Below, one piece after another: positions 12,532 to 20,895 of a DNA stretch of 64,000 nt (within the stretch, counting starts at the first letter, position 1; each line of letters opens with the position of its first letter). The notes under the pieces are model-generated. The model saw nothing but the letters and a program-made list of their open reading frames with translations, ran no database searches and was not told the origin of the DNA. This stretch comes from Rhodoferax lithotrophicus (GTDB lineage: Bacteria; Pseudomonadota; Gammaproteobacteria; Burkholderiales; Burkholderiaceae_C): positions 124,001 to 188,000 of the forward strand of contig NZ_AP024238.1 of NCBI RefSeq assembly GCF_019973615.1. Reading direction: 5' to 3'. Both the position numbers and the translations under genes were made by a program.

Positions 12532-13790
12532 CGAAAGTCAAACCGTTCAAAGTGAATGTTTGGCGCGGGCACACCACGCTGGCGCAACACGGCCACCGCC
12601 GCGTTGATCAGACCAACCGGGCCACACAGGTAACAGTGGCAGCGGCTCAAGTCTTCGGTGCTGGGCAACAGGGTGGGCAGATCAGGCAGGCCGTCACCAC
12701 TCGCCACCAGTTGCAGGCTGAGCTGGGGCTGATGGGTGGCCAGTTCACCCAGTTCGTGCAGGTAGGCCGCGTCGGCCTGGTTGCGGTACAGGTAGATCAG
12801 CCGCACCACCTGGGTCAATGGGCCGCTGCGCAACCTGGCCAGAAAGGGCGTGATGCCAATACCTCCGGCCAGCCACAGGCTCGGGCCATCCACGCTGGCG
12901 CGCATGAATTCACCAAAGGGCCCCTGCACCCGCACCGCCGTACCGGGTGGGACAGACTGAATATGCCGCGTGCAATCACCCAGCGCCTTGATGCCCAGCG
13001 ACACATGGCCGTCCGGAGTGATGGCACTCAGGGTATAGGGGTGGTATTCACCACAGCCCTGAAAACCGGGGCCCCTGAAAAACGCCACCACCACAAACTG
13101 CCCCGGCTGCGCGGTGATAGACCGGGCCAGTGGTCGCAACGACACTTCGATCAGGTCTGGTGTCTGGCGTGTCACCTGGTTGACCACATAGGGGTGGGCT
13201 GCCAGCCCATAGTCGGCGCGTAACAAACGCCACAGCAAGAAAAATACGGCCAGCAGCGGGGCCAGGATGAGCGGTGCCTCCAAACCCAAAAGCACCAGAT
13301 GGGCGCCCCCCAGCAGCACCGAGAGTGTCAGCACATGGTGCAACTTGCGCCAGGTGGCATAAGTCAGCCTGGGAGAGAGCGACACCATCAAACCCGCCAT
13401 CATGCCCACCAGCGAGCCCCAGCCCAACCACACCGGCCAGCCTTGCTGCCAGGGGTCCAGGGCTGACCAGGCCTGCACAGCAGACTCCTGCCACGCATCA
13501 GCTGCCAGGGCCAGCGGATGCAGCAGCAAAAACAGGTACGCCCCGATGCCCAAGCGGTGATGCCAGAGGTACATCGGCTCCAGGCCGCCCAGTCTGGCGG
13601 CCAGCCAGGGCTCACGGATCATGAGCAACAGGCTGGCTAGCAGCAGGCCAGAGCCGATCCATCCGGTCACGATGGCCATGCTGCGCCAGAAGCCGAGATC
13701 CTGCGGAAAAGCCCAACCCACCAGTGTGCCCACCAGCACCACCGTGATCAGGTAAATCGGTTGGGTGCGCAGCAAACGAAAGGCTGTCAT
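12528..13790 (-). CDS. Ferric-reductase-like transmembrane flavocytochrome (FAD/NAD(P)H domain)
   Basis: 420 residues. The N-terminal half has about six helices with paired histidines for two b-type haems (WHHRLG, LLLHPLA, KLHHVL, GGAHLVL), the pattern of the ferric reductase transmembrane domain. The C-terminal half is a ferredoxin-NADP-reductase-like module: an FAD-binding motif (EYHPYTLSA), GPFGEFM, the nucleotide loop GGIGITPFL and CGPVGL near the end. It should move electrons from NAD(P)H through FAD and haems across the inner membrane. It is coupled to the b5-like gene by a 4-base overlap. Acceptor unknown: Fe(III), a quinone, or the secreted proteins encoded upstream. Confidence 0.88.
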   Translation of the reverse strand: MTAFRLLRTQPIYLITVVLVGTLVGWAFPQDLGFWRSMAIVTGWIGSGLLLASLLLMIREPWLAARLGGLEPMYLWHHRLGIGAYLFLLLHPLALAADAWQESAVQAWSALDPWQQGWPVWLGWGSLVGMMAGLMVSLSPRLTYATWRKLHHVLTLSVLLGGAHLVLLGLEAPLILAPLLAVFFLLWRLLRADYGLAAHPYVVNQVTRQTPDLIEVSLRPLARSITAQPGQFVVVAFFRGPGFQGCGEYHPYTLSAITPDGHVSLGIKALGDCTRHIQSVPPGTAVRVQGPFGEFMRASVDGPSLWLAGGIGITPFLARLRSGPLTQVVRLIYLYRNQADAAYLHELGELATHQPQLSLQLVASGDGLPDLPTLLPSTEDLSRCHCYLCGPVGLINAAVAVLRQRGVPAPNIHFERFDFR

Positions 13791-13807
13791 GGTCGTCTTG
13801 CCGGGTG

Positions 13808-14113
13808 TTATGGGCGCGCCTTGTCCGCCGACAAATGGGCGCAGAAATCGCGGTGGTTCAGACGCAAAGGCTGTCCTTGCGACTGGGCACGTGCCAGCAT
13901 CAGCTGGTGGTGCTCAGCCTGGTAGGCCCGGCAGGCTTCAAGGGTCTTGAAGCTGCGGATTTTCGACTGATGATCAATGCGCTCTTGCGCTGACATGAGA
14001 TGCCAGCCGCTGGTATTACCTTCGCTGGCGCGTAATGGGCCGCGCGCCAAGGCTGTGGTGCTTGCCACCAGCAACCACACCATCATCCAGCACCGTGCAG
14101 ATTTCGCTTTCAT
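13808..14113 (-). CDS. Small secreted protein of unknown function
   Basis: Start taken at ATG 14113 (MKAKSARCWMMV); an ATG two codons upstream is possible. About 101 residues with a signal peptide ending near TALARG. The mature part has QERIDHQSKIRSFKTLEACRAY and a histidine-bearing helix, with two cysteines that could pair. I recognise no named domain. It lies 17 bases upstream of the flavocytochrome gene on the same strand, so it is probably the first gene of that operon. Confidence 0.6.
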   Translation of the reverse strand: MKAKSARCWMMVWLLVASTTALARGPLRASEGNTSGWHLMSAQERIDHQSKIRSFKTLEACRAYQAEHHQLMLARAQSQGQPLRLNHRDFCAHLSADKARP

Positions 14114-14220
14114 ACACACCTTTCGTCAACAGTCAGAGGCCTTGGTAATTGTGCTGCAAACGATTCGCCAGGAACTACGACTGCATCAACTGGATGCAAA
14201 ACATGTTGGGTCAACAAGCA

Positions 14221-14243
14221 CCAGGGGCACCAACGGCCCCTGG
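14221..14243 (-). terminator. Strong hairpin after the Ser/Gly/Ala-rich gene
   Basis: CCAGGGGC (14221-14228) and GCCCCTGG (14236-14243) form a perfect 8-bp stem 24 bases past the stop of the minus-strand gene at 14267. The following bases (TGCTTGTTG on the minus strand) are only moderately T-rich, so it is a likely but not textbook terminator. Confidence 0.5.
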
Positions 14244-14266
14244 CACCTATGCGGAAAAGATAAGCC

Positions 14267-14653
14267 CTACTCCGCCACAACCGCTGGGCTGTTCGTGGTT
14301 GTCAGGCCTGTTCCCGGCGTATGAATGCCGCGTTGGGCTCCAGCCCCGGCAGTCGTCCCTGTGCCGGAGGCAGGTGTCCCGTCTGCGTCCATGGTGTGCA
14401 GGCGAGCACGGATCTTGTCTTGCGTCTGTGCGGAGGTGCGAGCCTGGCTTTGATCACGCGTGGCTTGACCCGCGCCCGCGCTGGCTGAACCTGCCGATCC
14501 GGCTGATCCAGCTGATCCGGCCGACCCAGATTGGGCCCCGGCACTCATCCCCCCCGCATGGCCTAGCCCGCCTGCGGGCCCCTTGGCGTACACCGCTGTA
14601 CTCAAAGCCAAAACCAGGGCTGCAACAGCCCCAAATACTTGTGATGATTTCAT
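14267..14653 (-). CDS. Low-complexity Gly/Ser/Ala-rich secreted protein
   Basis: 128 residues: signal peptide (MKSSQVFGAVAALVLALSTA-VYA-K), then a glycine-rich start and a run of Gly-Ser-Ala triplets encoded by degenerate 9-base repeats around 14480-14530. A charged middle follows (RDQSQARTSAQTQDKIRARL) and then a Gly/Thr-rich tail. A low-complexity protein with a clear signal peptide suggests an exported structural or matrix-like protein, but no function can be assigned. It sits between two other small secreted proteins on the same strand. Confidence 0.6.
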   Translation of the reverse strand: MKSSQVFGAVAALVLALSTAVYAKGPAGGLGHAGGMSAGAQSGSAGSAGSAGSAGSASAGAGQATRDQSQARTSAQTQDKIRARLHTMDADGTPASGTGTTAGAGAQRGIHTPGTGLTTTNSPAVVAE

Positions 14654-14681
14654 GATGACACTCCTGAAAAGTTAAAAAACC

Positions 14682-15038
14682 TTAGCGTCCGCGACCTGCG
14701 CCGCCCCGACCGCCACCACCTGAACCACCCGATCCTCCATTGCCGCCTGATGCCCCATTGCCCCCGGTATTGCCGCCCCCTGTACGAGCTTGTTGGCGGG
14801 TTTCAAACCCACTGCCATAAGGCAATTGCGCACCAGGCTCAACCGGCACAGCCTCGTCAGCCACCTTCTCCTGCGGGTTCAACACGGCTGGCGCAGCTTG
14901 GCTGTGTGCGCTGGGCGGCTGCACCGACAAGTTCAATGGGCGGCTCGGCAAGGCCTTGATGTCTTGCGCCAAGGCTTGTGCCCCGACACCAGACAAGGAA
15001 ACCATCAGCAGCGAAAAGAGGAGAGGTCGGGTGTTCAT
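14682..15038 (-). CDS. Secreted protein with a glycine-rich C-terminal tail
   Basis: Start set at ATG 15038 (MNTRPLLFSLLMV), which begins a clean signal peptide ending near ALAQD; the ORF opens further upstream without a signal. About 118 residues. The middle holds YGSGFETRQQART and the last 45 or so are almost only Gly with Asn, Ser and Arg, ending GRGGAGRGR. The Gly/Arg tail is unusual for a periplasmic protein and could bind nucleic acid, anionic polymers or metal oxide surfaces; this is speculation. It is divergent from the response regulator, with a shared 158-base intergenic region. Confidence 0.6.
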   Translation of the reverse strand: MNTRPLLFSLLMVSLSGVGAQALAQDIKALPSRPLNLSVQPPSAHSQAAPAVLNPQEKVADEAVPVEPGAQLPYGSGFETRQQARTGGGNTGGNGASGGNGGSGGSGGGGRGGAGRGR

Positions 15039-15196
15039 GGTGTTGGCTTTCGGTAGGTGTATGGTGCGGTGCGCCTGTCGCAACAGTATGTCTGCGCTGG
15101 TGCACGGTGTATCGGTTTGTCGCCAAAAGGTATCGCCGCGTATCAGGGCCACCCAAAGCAGAGGGGCTGCCGTAAACTGATCGTCATTAAGCCATC

Positions 15197-15913
15197 ATGG
15201 ACACCCATACCCCCCACATTCTGGTCGTTGATGACGACCCCGACCTGCGCGAGCTGCTGGGCAGCTACCTGGGTGCCAACGGGTTTCGCGTGGAGGTGGC
15301 CAACGATGGCCCGGCCATGTGGGAACTGCTCCACCAAGGTATGCCCGATGCCATCGTGCTGGACCTGATGCTGCCCGGCACCGACGGGCTGGCGCTGACC
15401 CGCGCCCTGCGGGCCAAGTCATCGGTGCCGATTCTGATGCTGTCGGCCCGTGGGGAAGAGCTTGACCGCGTGATCGGGCTGGAGGTGGGGGCCGACGATT
15501 ACCTGGCCAAACCGTTTGGCCCGCGCGAACTGCTGGCCCGCCTGCGTGCACTCTTGCGCCGTGCTCAGCCCGCCGCGCCAGCGGCCTCAGAGCCCGCCGC
15601 CTTGCCGCAGTTTGGCCCCTACCAGTTGGACACATTGAGCCGCCGCCTGCTGCACCAGGGCCAGGAGATCCCCCTCACCGGGGCCGACTACGACCTGCTG
15701 GCCGCACTGGTGGCCCACCCCAACCGGGTGCTGTCCCGCGACACCCTGGTGGACATGCTGCGCGGCTATGAGCGCGACCCGTTTGACCGCAGCATCGACA
15801 ACCGCGTCACCCGTCTGCGGCGCAAGATCGAAGCCGACCCCGCAGCCCCGGCCTACATCCGAACCGTGCGCGGCGAAGGTTATCTGTTCACCCCCAAAGG
15901 CAAGCAATCTTGA
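15197..15913 (+). CDS. OmpR-family response regulator
   Basis: 238 residues. Receiver domain 1-125 with acidic pocket VVDDDPD, phospho-acceptor Asp in IVLDLMLPG and Lys in DDYLAKPFGPRE. C-terminal winged helix 140-235 (LLAALVAHPNRVLSRDTL, DNRVTRLRRKIE, RTVRGEGYLF). It overlaps the kinase gene by 4 bases, so they form one unit. The divergent small secreted gene at 15038 is a natural candidate target. Confidence 0.93.
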   Translation: MDTHTPHILVVDDDPDLRELLGSYLGANGFRVEVANDGPAMWELLHQGMPDAIVLDLMLPGTDGLALTRALRAKSSVPILMLSARGEELDRVIGLEVGADDYLAKPFGPRELLARLRALLRRAQPAAPAASEPAALPQFGPYQLDTLSRRLLHQGQEIPLTGADYDLLAALVAHPNRVLSRDTLVDMLRGYERDPFDRSIDNRVTRLRRKIEADPAAPAYIRTVRGEGYLFTPKGKQS

Positions 15914-17235
15914 AATCGCCCCCCAGCCTGGCCCAGCAAAACACCCGCCTGCTGGCGGCGGCGTTCATGCTGATGGAGCTGCTGGTGGTCGGCCTGTTTG
16001 TTTCCCTGGTGCTGCTGCCACTGGGTCGGCGATCAGCGGACGATCTGGCCGGGCTGATGATCTTGTCAGCACAAACCTGGGCCGAACTCCCCCCCAACAC
16101 CCGCAACGCCTTTGAAGTGGAGCTGCTCAAAAGCCACGCCCTGGCTCTGCGCGCCGAGCCCCCGGCAGCCGCGCGTGACGAATGGCATCCGGTGTACTTT
16201 TACCTGCTGGAAGAGGCCCTGGCACGACGCACCGGCCAACCCGGCCACCTGAGCCGCGAGCAACTGCCTTCTGGCACCTGGTACTGGGCCACACTTCCGG
16301 TGGGTCAGGCGGACTTGACGGTCGGCCTGGCCGCTTCACGCATCAACAGTCAGCCGGTAACTGCTTTATTGGCCGCGCTGCTGATCAGCTTGCTCACTGC
16401 CGCAGGCGTTGCCATCTGGCTGGCCCGGCGACTGACGCAGCCACTGGCGCAACTGGAAGCGGCCAGCGCCTTGATCGGCCAAGGTGGTCACCCGGCCCTG
16501 TTGCCCGAAACCGGGCCACGCGAAATGGTGGCCCTGAGCCAACGCTTCAACGCCATGGCGCAGCAAGTCAGCGACCTGCTGAACACCCGCACCACCTTGC
16601 TGGCCGGGGTGTCGCACGACCTGCGCACACCGCTGACGCGCATGCGCCTGGTGCTGGAAATGCTCAAAGACCAGCCCAGCCCACCACTGATCGAGCGGCT
16701 GGAACACGACATTGAGCACATGAACCGCCTGATTGGCCAGGTGCTGGATCTGGCGCGTGGGCTGCAATATGAAACCCCGGTCAGCACCAAGCTGTGCGAC
16801 TTTTTGCAAGCCATCGCCGCTGACTTTTCCACCGCGGCCAGCCCGGTCACGGTGGACTGCCCGGCCGGCCCATGGCTGCTGCCACCCACCGCCTTGCAGC
16901 GGGCCCTGGGCAACCTGCTGCAAAACACCCAGCGCTACGCCCCAGGTGCGCCAGTGGAACTGGTCGCCAGATGGGACAACACACATTGCCGCATCGGCGT
17001 GCTGGACCACGGCCCAGGAATCCCCGCCGAACAACTGGAGGCGGTGTTCCAGCCCTTTCACCGACTCGACCCCTCGCGCAGCCCGGCCACAGGCGGGTCA
17101 GGCCTGGGCCTGGCCATCGTGCGGGAACTGGCCCGCGCCAACGGCTGGCAAGTCACGCTGGCGGCCCGCCCGGGGGGCGGTTTGCAGGCCTGGATCGTGC
17201 TGCCACGGCTGGAGTTGCCCAGTGCCCTAGCATGA
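15910..17235 (+). CDS. EnvZ-type sensor histidine kinase
   Basis: Starts at a TTG (15910) overlapping the regulator's stop; an ATG at 15967 would shorten it by 19 residues and cut into the first helix. 441 residues: TM near 15-37, a periplasmic domain of about 115 residues, TM near 155-175, HAMP, then HisKA with GVSHDLRTPLTRMR, very close to the EnvZ phosphorylation box. HATPase motifs follow (GNLLQNTQRYA, DHGPGIP, GGSGLGLAIV). It is the cognate partner of the OmpR-like regulator. The signal is unknown. Confidence 0.93.
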   Translation: MKSPPSLAQQNTRLLAAAFMLMELLVVGLFVSLVLLPLGRRSADDLAGLMILSAQTWAELPPNTRNAFEVELLKSHALALRAEPPAAARDEWHPVYFYLLEEALARRTGQPGHLSREQLPSGTWYWATLPVGQADLTVGLAASRINSQPVTALLAALLISLLTAAGVAIWLARRLTQPLAQLEAASALIGQGGHPALLPETGPREMVALSQRFNAMAQQVSDLLNTRTTLLAGVSHDLRTPLTRMRLVLEMLKDQPSPPLIERLEHDIEHMNRLIGQVLDLARGLQYETPVSTKLCDFLQAIAADFSTAASPVTVDCPAGPWLLPPTALQRALGNLLQNTQRYAPGAPVELVARWDNTHCRIGVLDHGPGIPAEQLEAVFQPFHRLDPSRSPATGGSGLGLAIVRELARANGWQVTLAARPGGGLQAWIVLPRLELPSALA

Positions 17236-17425
17236 GGTGTGGCACGTGGATTTGAGTGCGCCGTTGCCGCAGGCGAAGTACGTCTGCAAAGAATGAGGCA
17301 CTACGCGACGGGTTGCGCACGCATTCACCGATGTAAGCCAAGTAGGCAGTGGATGCAAAAAAGAAAACGGACCTGGCATCAGGACTTTCATTCTGCTGGA
17401 TTCGTGCCATGCACGGCACACGTTT

Positions 17426-17438
17426 GTTAGGCGGCAAG
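17426..17438. repeat. 13-bp inverted repeat, left copy (GTTAGGCGGCAAG)
   Basis: Exact reverse complement of 20896-20908. It contains GTTAGGC, which resembles an integron attC core (GTTRRRY / RYYYAAC), and the stop codon of the minus-strand gene 17427-18305 lies inside it. I cannot find a complete attC stem structure. Confidence 0.5.
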
Positions 17439-18305
17439 TTCTGCGACAAAGGCTGAAACGTGGGCCATGTAGCCGTCCCTATCAGAGGAAAATAGGTCGT
17501 TAATCTTCAGCATGTCTTCCGATAGGCAGAGTCGCTCGAATGCTCTGATGTTCCACTGGTTTGCAAGTCTGTTGATATGCTTGCGCTGCTCAGACAACTT
17601 AGTAGAGTTTTCGTCGTACGCCAGGCTATGCCAGTTGAGCTGATCCTCAAAGGACAACGTTTCTGCTGCTGCGGTCAGAATCAAATAAATGAGAAATGCC
17701 TTCTGAGAATCCGCTGCTTCTGTATTTCCAGCTTCAATGGCGCTGGAGAACTTGCGGATGTACTCAGTGCTAATCTGGGATGGCTCTCTGGCGAAGTGAG
17801 CCTCGCATACATGAATCTCAATAATGTCTTTGGTACGAATGGCTGCATACAGGCGCTGAAGATGAGGATGGCCTCTCAATAGGTTGTCGATGTCGGCAAG
17901 ATTGAGCCGCTTGTCCTCTGCTTGAAAAGCGTTGTATTGACTGACTGCTGATTGCTCTACCTCGTTGAGTTGAGGTTCAATCAAGAAGCGTTCAGTGCTC
18001 CACCCATCAGTCATCTTGGGCCAGATAACAACTCTCAAAAAGTCAAACAGTCCATTGAGTTTCATTCCTGCAAAGCTGGGGGCTCCAGGTTCTGAGTACG
18101 GGCGATACCAGAAAGTCATCCCAGCATCTGCAATGGTCACGATGTTTTCATTGATGGCCAATTCCACCGCTGTGACGGAATCTTTCCCAGCCTCAATCCG
18201 AATGGTGTGGCGCTTCTCCTTCACGTGCATCGGATAGTGGACTTCGACTATCCATTTGAGTGCTGACGGAATGTCTTGGTGCTGCATTTTTAAGTTGTTG
18301 TGCAT
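17427..18305 (-). CDS. Hypothetical protein in the accessory patch
   Basis: 292 residues that I cannot assign to a family. The base composition is clearly more AT-rich than the flanking genes, which suggests transfer. The protein looks soluble, with an N-terminal strand-rich half (KWIVEVHYPMHVKEKRHTI, FWYRPYSEPGAPSFAGM) and a mostly helical C-terminal half (LSEQRKHINRLANQWN, LCLSEDMLKINDLFSS). The start at 18305 lies on the inner inverted repeat that borders the IS91-like element, so the native 5' region may have been replaced. Its stop sits inside an attC-like heptamer, as often seen in gene cassettes. An ATG at 18287 is an alternative start. Confidence 0.65.
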   Translation of the reverse strand: MHNNLKMQHQDIPSALKWIVEVHYPMHVKEKRHTIRIEAGKDSVTAVELAINENIVTIADAGMTFWYRPYSEPGAPSFAGMKLNGLFDFLRVVIWPKMTDGWSTERFLIEPQLNEVEQSAVSQYNAFQAEDKRLNLADIDNLLRGHPHLQRLYAAIRTKDIIEIHVCEAHFAREPSQISTEYIRKFSSAIEAGNTEAADSQKAFLIYLILTAAAETLSFEDQLNWHSLAYDENSTKLSEQRKHINRLANQWNIRAFERLCLSEDMLKINDLFSSDRDGYMAHVSAFVAELAA

Positions 18306-18327
18306 AAACCTCGTTGAACTAAACCGC
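18304..18327 (+). repeat. Inner inverted repeat, left copy
   Basis: Begins ATAAACCTCGTTGAACTAAA and pairs with the reverse complement of 20794-20817 (differences at positions 9, 14 and 18 only). It overlaps the start codon of the minus-strand hypothetical gene. Confidence 0.65.
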
Positions 18328-18453
18328 TGGCGCGGTGGTGGGTCTCAAGCAGGCCAGCGCCGCGTTTTTGTTGGTAAGTGGCTTGCATTTGAGGCGATGC
18401 AGGAGAAGCCTTCGGGCTGGGGAATGTTCCCCGGTTTTGAAGGAGATAGCAGC

Positions 18454-19314
18454 ATGAGACCTCTACGCCAGAGCATGATCGACGCCATGGTGGTTCGTGG
18501 CTTTAGTCCCAGCACCCAAGACTGTTACGTCAAGGCCATTTATGGCATGGCCAAACACTACCGACGCGACCCCGCCGAGTACACAGCCCAAGAGGTTGAT
18601 GCCTACTTGCTGCACCTGCTCCAGGAGCGCCACCTTTCCTACAGCACCATGAATCAAGCCGCCAGCGCAGCGCGCTTTTTGTACGAGAAGGTACTGGGCC
18701 ATGAACGAACACTGTTTCACATTCCGATGGCCAAGACACCGGACAAACAACCGGAGTTGTTGGCCCGAGAGGAAATCGCCCGCCTGTTTGCCATCTGTTG
18801 GCACCCCATGCACCGCATGCTGTTGCAAACCATTTATGCCACGGGACTGCGGGTGTCCGAAGCCTGCGCCCTGCACGTGGGTGACATCGACAGCCACAAT
18901 GACCGCATGTGCATCCGGGTGGCCTGCGGCAAAGGGGGCAAGGGGCGCTACACCTTGCTGAGTCCAACCTTGCTGGGTTTGTTGCGCACCTACATGCGCA
19001 CCTTTCACCCCAAAGTCTGGTTGTTCTGCGACGCCACTGGCATGCAACCCATCAGCATCGACACGGCCCAACGCGCCTACCGAGCCGCCCGCCAGCACGC
19101 GGGCATCACTAAAAGCGGCGGCATCCACACCCTGCGCCACGACTTTGCCACCCACTTGCTTGAAGGGGGCGTCGATCTCTTCACCATCCAGAAACTGCTG
19201 GGCCACGGCCACATCAGCACCACCAGCCGCTACCTGCACTTGATCAGCCCGCAGTTTCACCCACCCAAAGACATTGATCCACTAGACCTGCTGGCGGGCC
19301 TGCCCAAGCTGTAA
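18454..19314 (+). CDS. Tyrosine recombinase (phage-integrase family) of the IS91-like element
   Basis: Start at ATG 18454, with GAAGGAG 9 bases upstream; the frame is open further upstream, but that would run through the inverted repeat. 286 residues: N-terminal SAM-like core-binding domain (STQDCYVKAIYGMAKHY), then the catalytic domain with R (TGLRVSEACAL), HxxR (HTLRHDFATHL), H (LLGHGHIS) and the nucleophile Y (TTSRYLHL). All catalytic residues are present. Some IS91 elements carry such a recombinase before the transposase gene; its role in their movement is unclear. Confidence 0.9.
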   Translation: MRPLRQSMIDAMVVRGFSPSTQDCYVKAIYGMAKHYRRDPAEYTAQEVDAYLLHLLQERHLSYSTMNQAASAARFLYEKVLGHERTLFHIPMAKTPDKQPELLAREEIARLFAICWHPMHRMLLQTIYATGLRVSEACALHVGDIDSHNDRMCIRVACGKGGKGRYTLLSPTLLGLLRTYMRTFHPKVWLFCDATGMQPISIDTAQRAYRAARQHAGITKSGGIHTLRHDFATHLLEGGVDLFTIQKLLGHGHISTTSRYLHLISPQFHPPKDIDPLDLLAGLPKL

Positions 19315-19464
19315 GCGCTCAAGCTCACGGTTGCAGCTCCCCCGCATGGCCACCTTGGCCGATGTGCTGCGCCAGTTCGGCTCAACGCATCTGGCAACCC
19401 ACGCGCTATCGACACACCCCAGGCCAAAGCCTGGCGGGCTATCGTTGCCTGCCGAACCGCAGCC

Positions 19465-20469
19465 ATGGGTGGCAAGCGACTTGAGTGTGAGCACTGTGGC
19501 CACAGCCACTGGCAATACCACTCCTGCCGTAACCGACATTGCCCGCAGTGCGGGGCACGGGCCAAAGATGCCTGGCTGCAAGGCAGGCTGTCCGAAGTGC
19601 TGAACGTGCCCTATGTGCATTTGGTGTTCACCCTGCCGCACAGCCTCAATGATCTGTATGGCGTGCACCCGCGTTGGGTCATTGACACCTTGTTTGCCTG
19701 CACCGCACAAACCTTGTCAGAGTTTGCGGCTAACCCGAAGTGGATGGGGGCCAAGGGCGGTACACCCGCCTTCAGCCTGGTGTTGCACACCTGGGGGCAA
19801 GAGTTGCAGCATCACATCCATGTGCATGCGGCTATGGCCTGCGGGGTGCTGGACAAGACGGGGCAATGGGTCACGCCGGTACGCAAGCCCGACTTCCTGT
19901 TTCCGGTGCAGGCCTTGTCCAAGGTGTTTCGGGGCAAGTTTCTGGCAGCACTGGCACGCGCCCACCACAAGGGCGACATCACGCACGACCCGCAAGGTGA
20001 TGCTGATGCTTGGTGTGATCGACAGCGCAGGCTCTACAAACATGACTGGGTGGTGTATGCCAAAGCCCCACTGGGAGGCCCAGCCCAGGTGTTGGAATAC
20101 CTGAGCCGTTACACGCACCGCACGGCCATCAGCAACGAACGGATTCGCTCCATCAACAAGGGCGAAGTGGCGTTCACGGTGCGCGCCAATGACAAGGGCG
20201 GCAAACGCCTGCACACAATGGATGGCACAGAGTTTGTGCGCCGCTTTCTGTTGCATGTGTTGCCCACCGGGGTCAAGCGTATTCGGCACTATGGCGTGCT
20301 GGCATCAAGCTGCAAGGGCAAGAAGCTCAAGGCGGCACGGCTGGCCGTACAGATGCCAGCACTCAACCCACAGGCGCTGGAGTCGGCTCAAGGGTTTATG
20401 GCGCGGGTAGCCCGGATCGACGTGGGGCTGTGCCCGGTGTGCAAAGTAGGGGCACTTGCGAACGGCTGA
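19465..20469 (+). CDS. IS91-family Y2 (HUH) transposase, N-terminus cut off by a likely frameshift
   Basis: The open frame from 19465 gives 334 residues: zinc-finger cysteines (CEHCGHSHW, CRNRHCPQCGARAK), the HUH motif in HHIHVHAAM, and the tyrosine-bearing helix EYLSRYTHRTAISNERI. The expected N-terminus (MATLADVLRQFGSTHLATHALST) is encoded in another frame from ATG 19346. The two frames join at 19415 if one CA of the CACA in TCGACACACCCC is removed, after which it would read on as PQAKAWRAIVACRTAA. So a 2-base insertion probably inactivated the gene, unless translation restarts at 19465 or ribosomes shift frame. Confidence 0.85.
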   Translation: MGGKRLECEHCGHSHWQYHSCRNRHCPQCGARAKDAWLQGRLSEVLNVPYVHLVFTLPHSLNDLYGVHPRWVIDTLFACTAQTLSEFAANPKWMGAKGGTPAFSLVLHTWGQELQHHIHVHAAMACGVLDKTGQWVTPVRKPDFLFPVQALSKVFRGKFLAALARAHHKGDITHDPQGDADAWCDRQRRLYKHDWVVYAKAPLGGPAQVLEYLSRYTHRTAISNERIRSINKGEVAFTVRANDKGGKRLHTMDGTEFVRRFLLHVLPTGVKRIRHYGVLASSCKGKKLKAARLAVQMPALNPQALESAQGFMARVARIDVGLCPVCKVGALANG

Positions 20470-20895
20470 GGTGTTGAGCGGGGCCAAACAATTGCCAACT
20501 CCAGGCGCGATGGCTTGGCCGCAGGAGCGTGGGCCACCGTGAAGGACGGACAAGGTGCTGCAATTTGCAGGGGGTTTGCACGCTGCTCATGGGGTTGGCG
20601 GGGCGGGGCTTGTGCGTGTCACTAGCAAAGCCCTGCGTGCAGTTCGAAAGCTGGGCTGTCTGAGTTCAATGGGGTGCTGCTTTGCATGTGAACTGGGGTG
20701 CTTGGCGACAGATTTGTGCTGCTGTCCCGCTATGATCTGACATCACAAGCGGGGGAGAAGCTTTCAATCCCCTATTCGCCAGCGTCCACGCAGGCGGTTC
20801 AGTCCAACAAGGTTTATCAGCCGCGGGAGGTATCTATGGTCTCTTCAAGCATCGCAGCGCGGCGGATAAACGCTATTCGTTTCACTGCATGTATT
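20470..20895. other. Non-coding right end of the IS element and flank
   Basis: About 430 bases without a supportable gene. A small ORF (20698-20907) crosses the inverted repeat and ends within the outer 13-bp repeat, so it is a chance frame or a fragment. The inner inverted repeat is at 20794-20817. Confidence 0.5.
20794..20817 (-). repeat. Inner inverted repeat, right copy
   Basis: Reverse complement begins ATAAACCTTGTTGGACTGAA and matches 18304-18327 at 21 of 24 positions. It marks the probable right boundary of the mobile element. Confidence 0.65.

Larger units (their letters stand above)
18304..20817. mobile_element. IS91-family element with accompanying tyrosine recombinase
   Basis: Holds a tyrosine recombinase gene and a Y2/HUH transposase gene on the plus strand. 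It is bracketed by imperfect inverted repeats: 18304-18327 and 20794-20817 match at 21 of 24 positions after reverse complementing. Such terminal repeats are not typical of IS91 elements, so the true ends may differ. About 350 bases past the transposase are non-coding. No target duplication is visible. Confidence 0.7.

Noticed and set aside
18304..18327. Inner inverted repeats as integron attC sites
   Set aside because: They lack a GTTRRRY core in the right position, so I treat them as mobile-element repeats instead.
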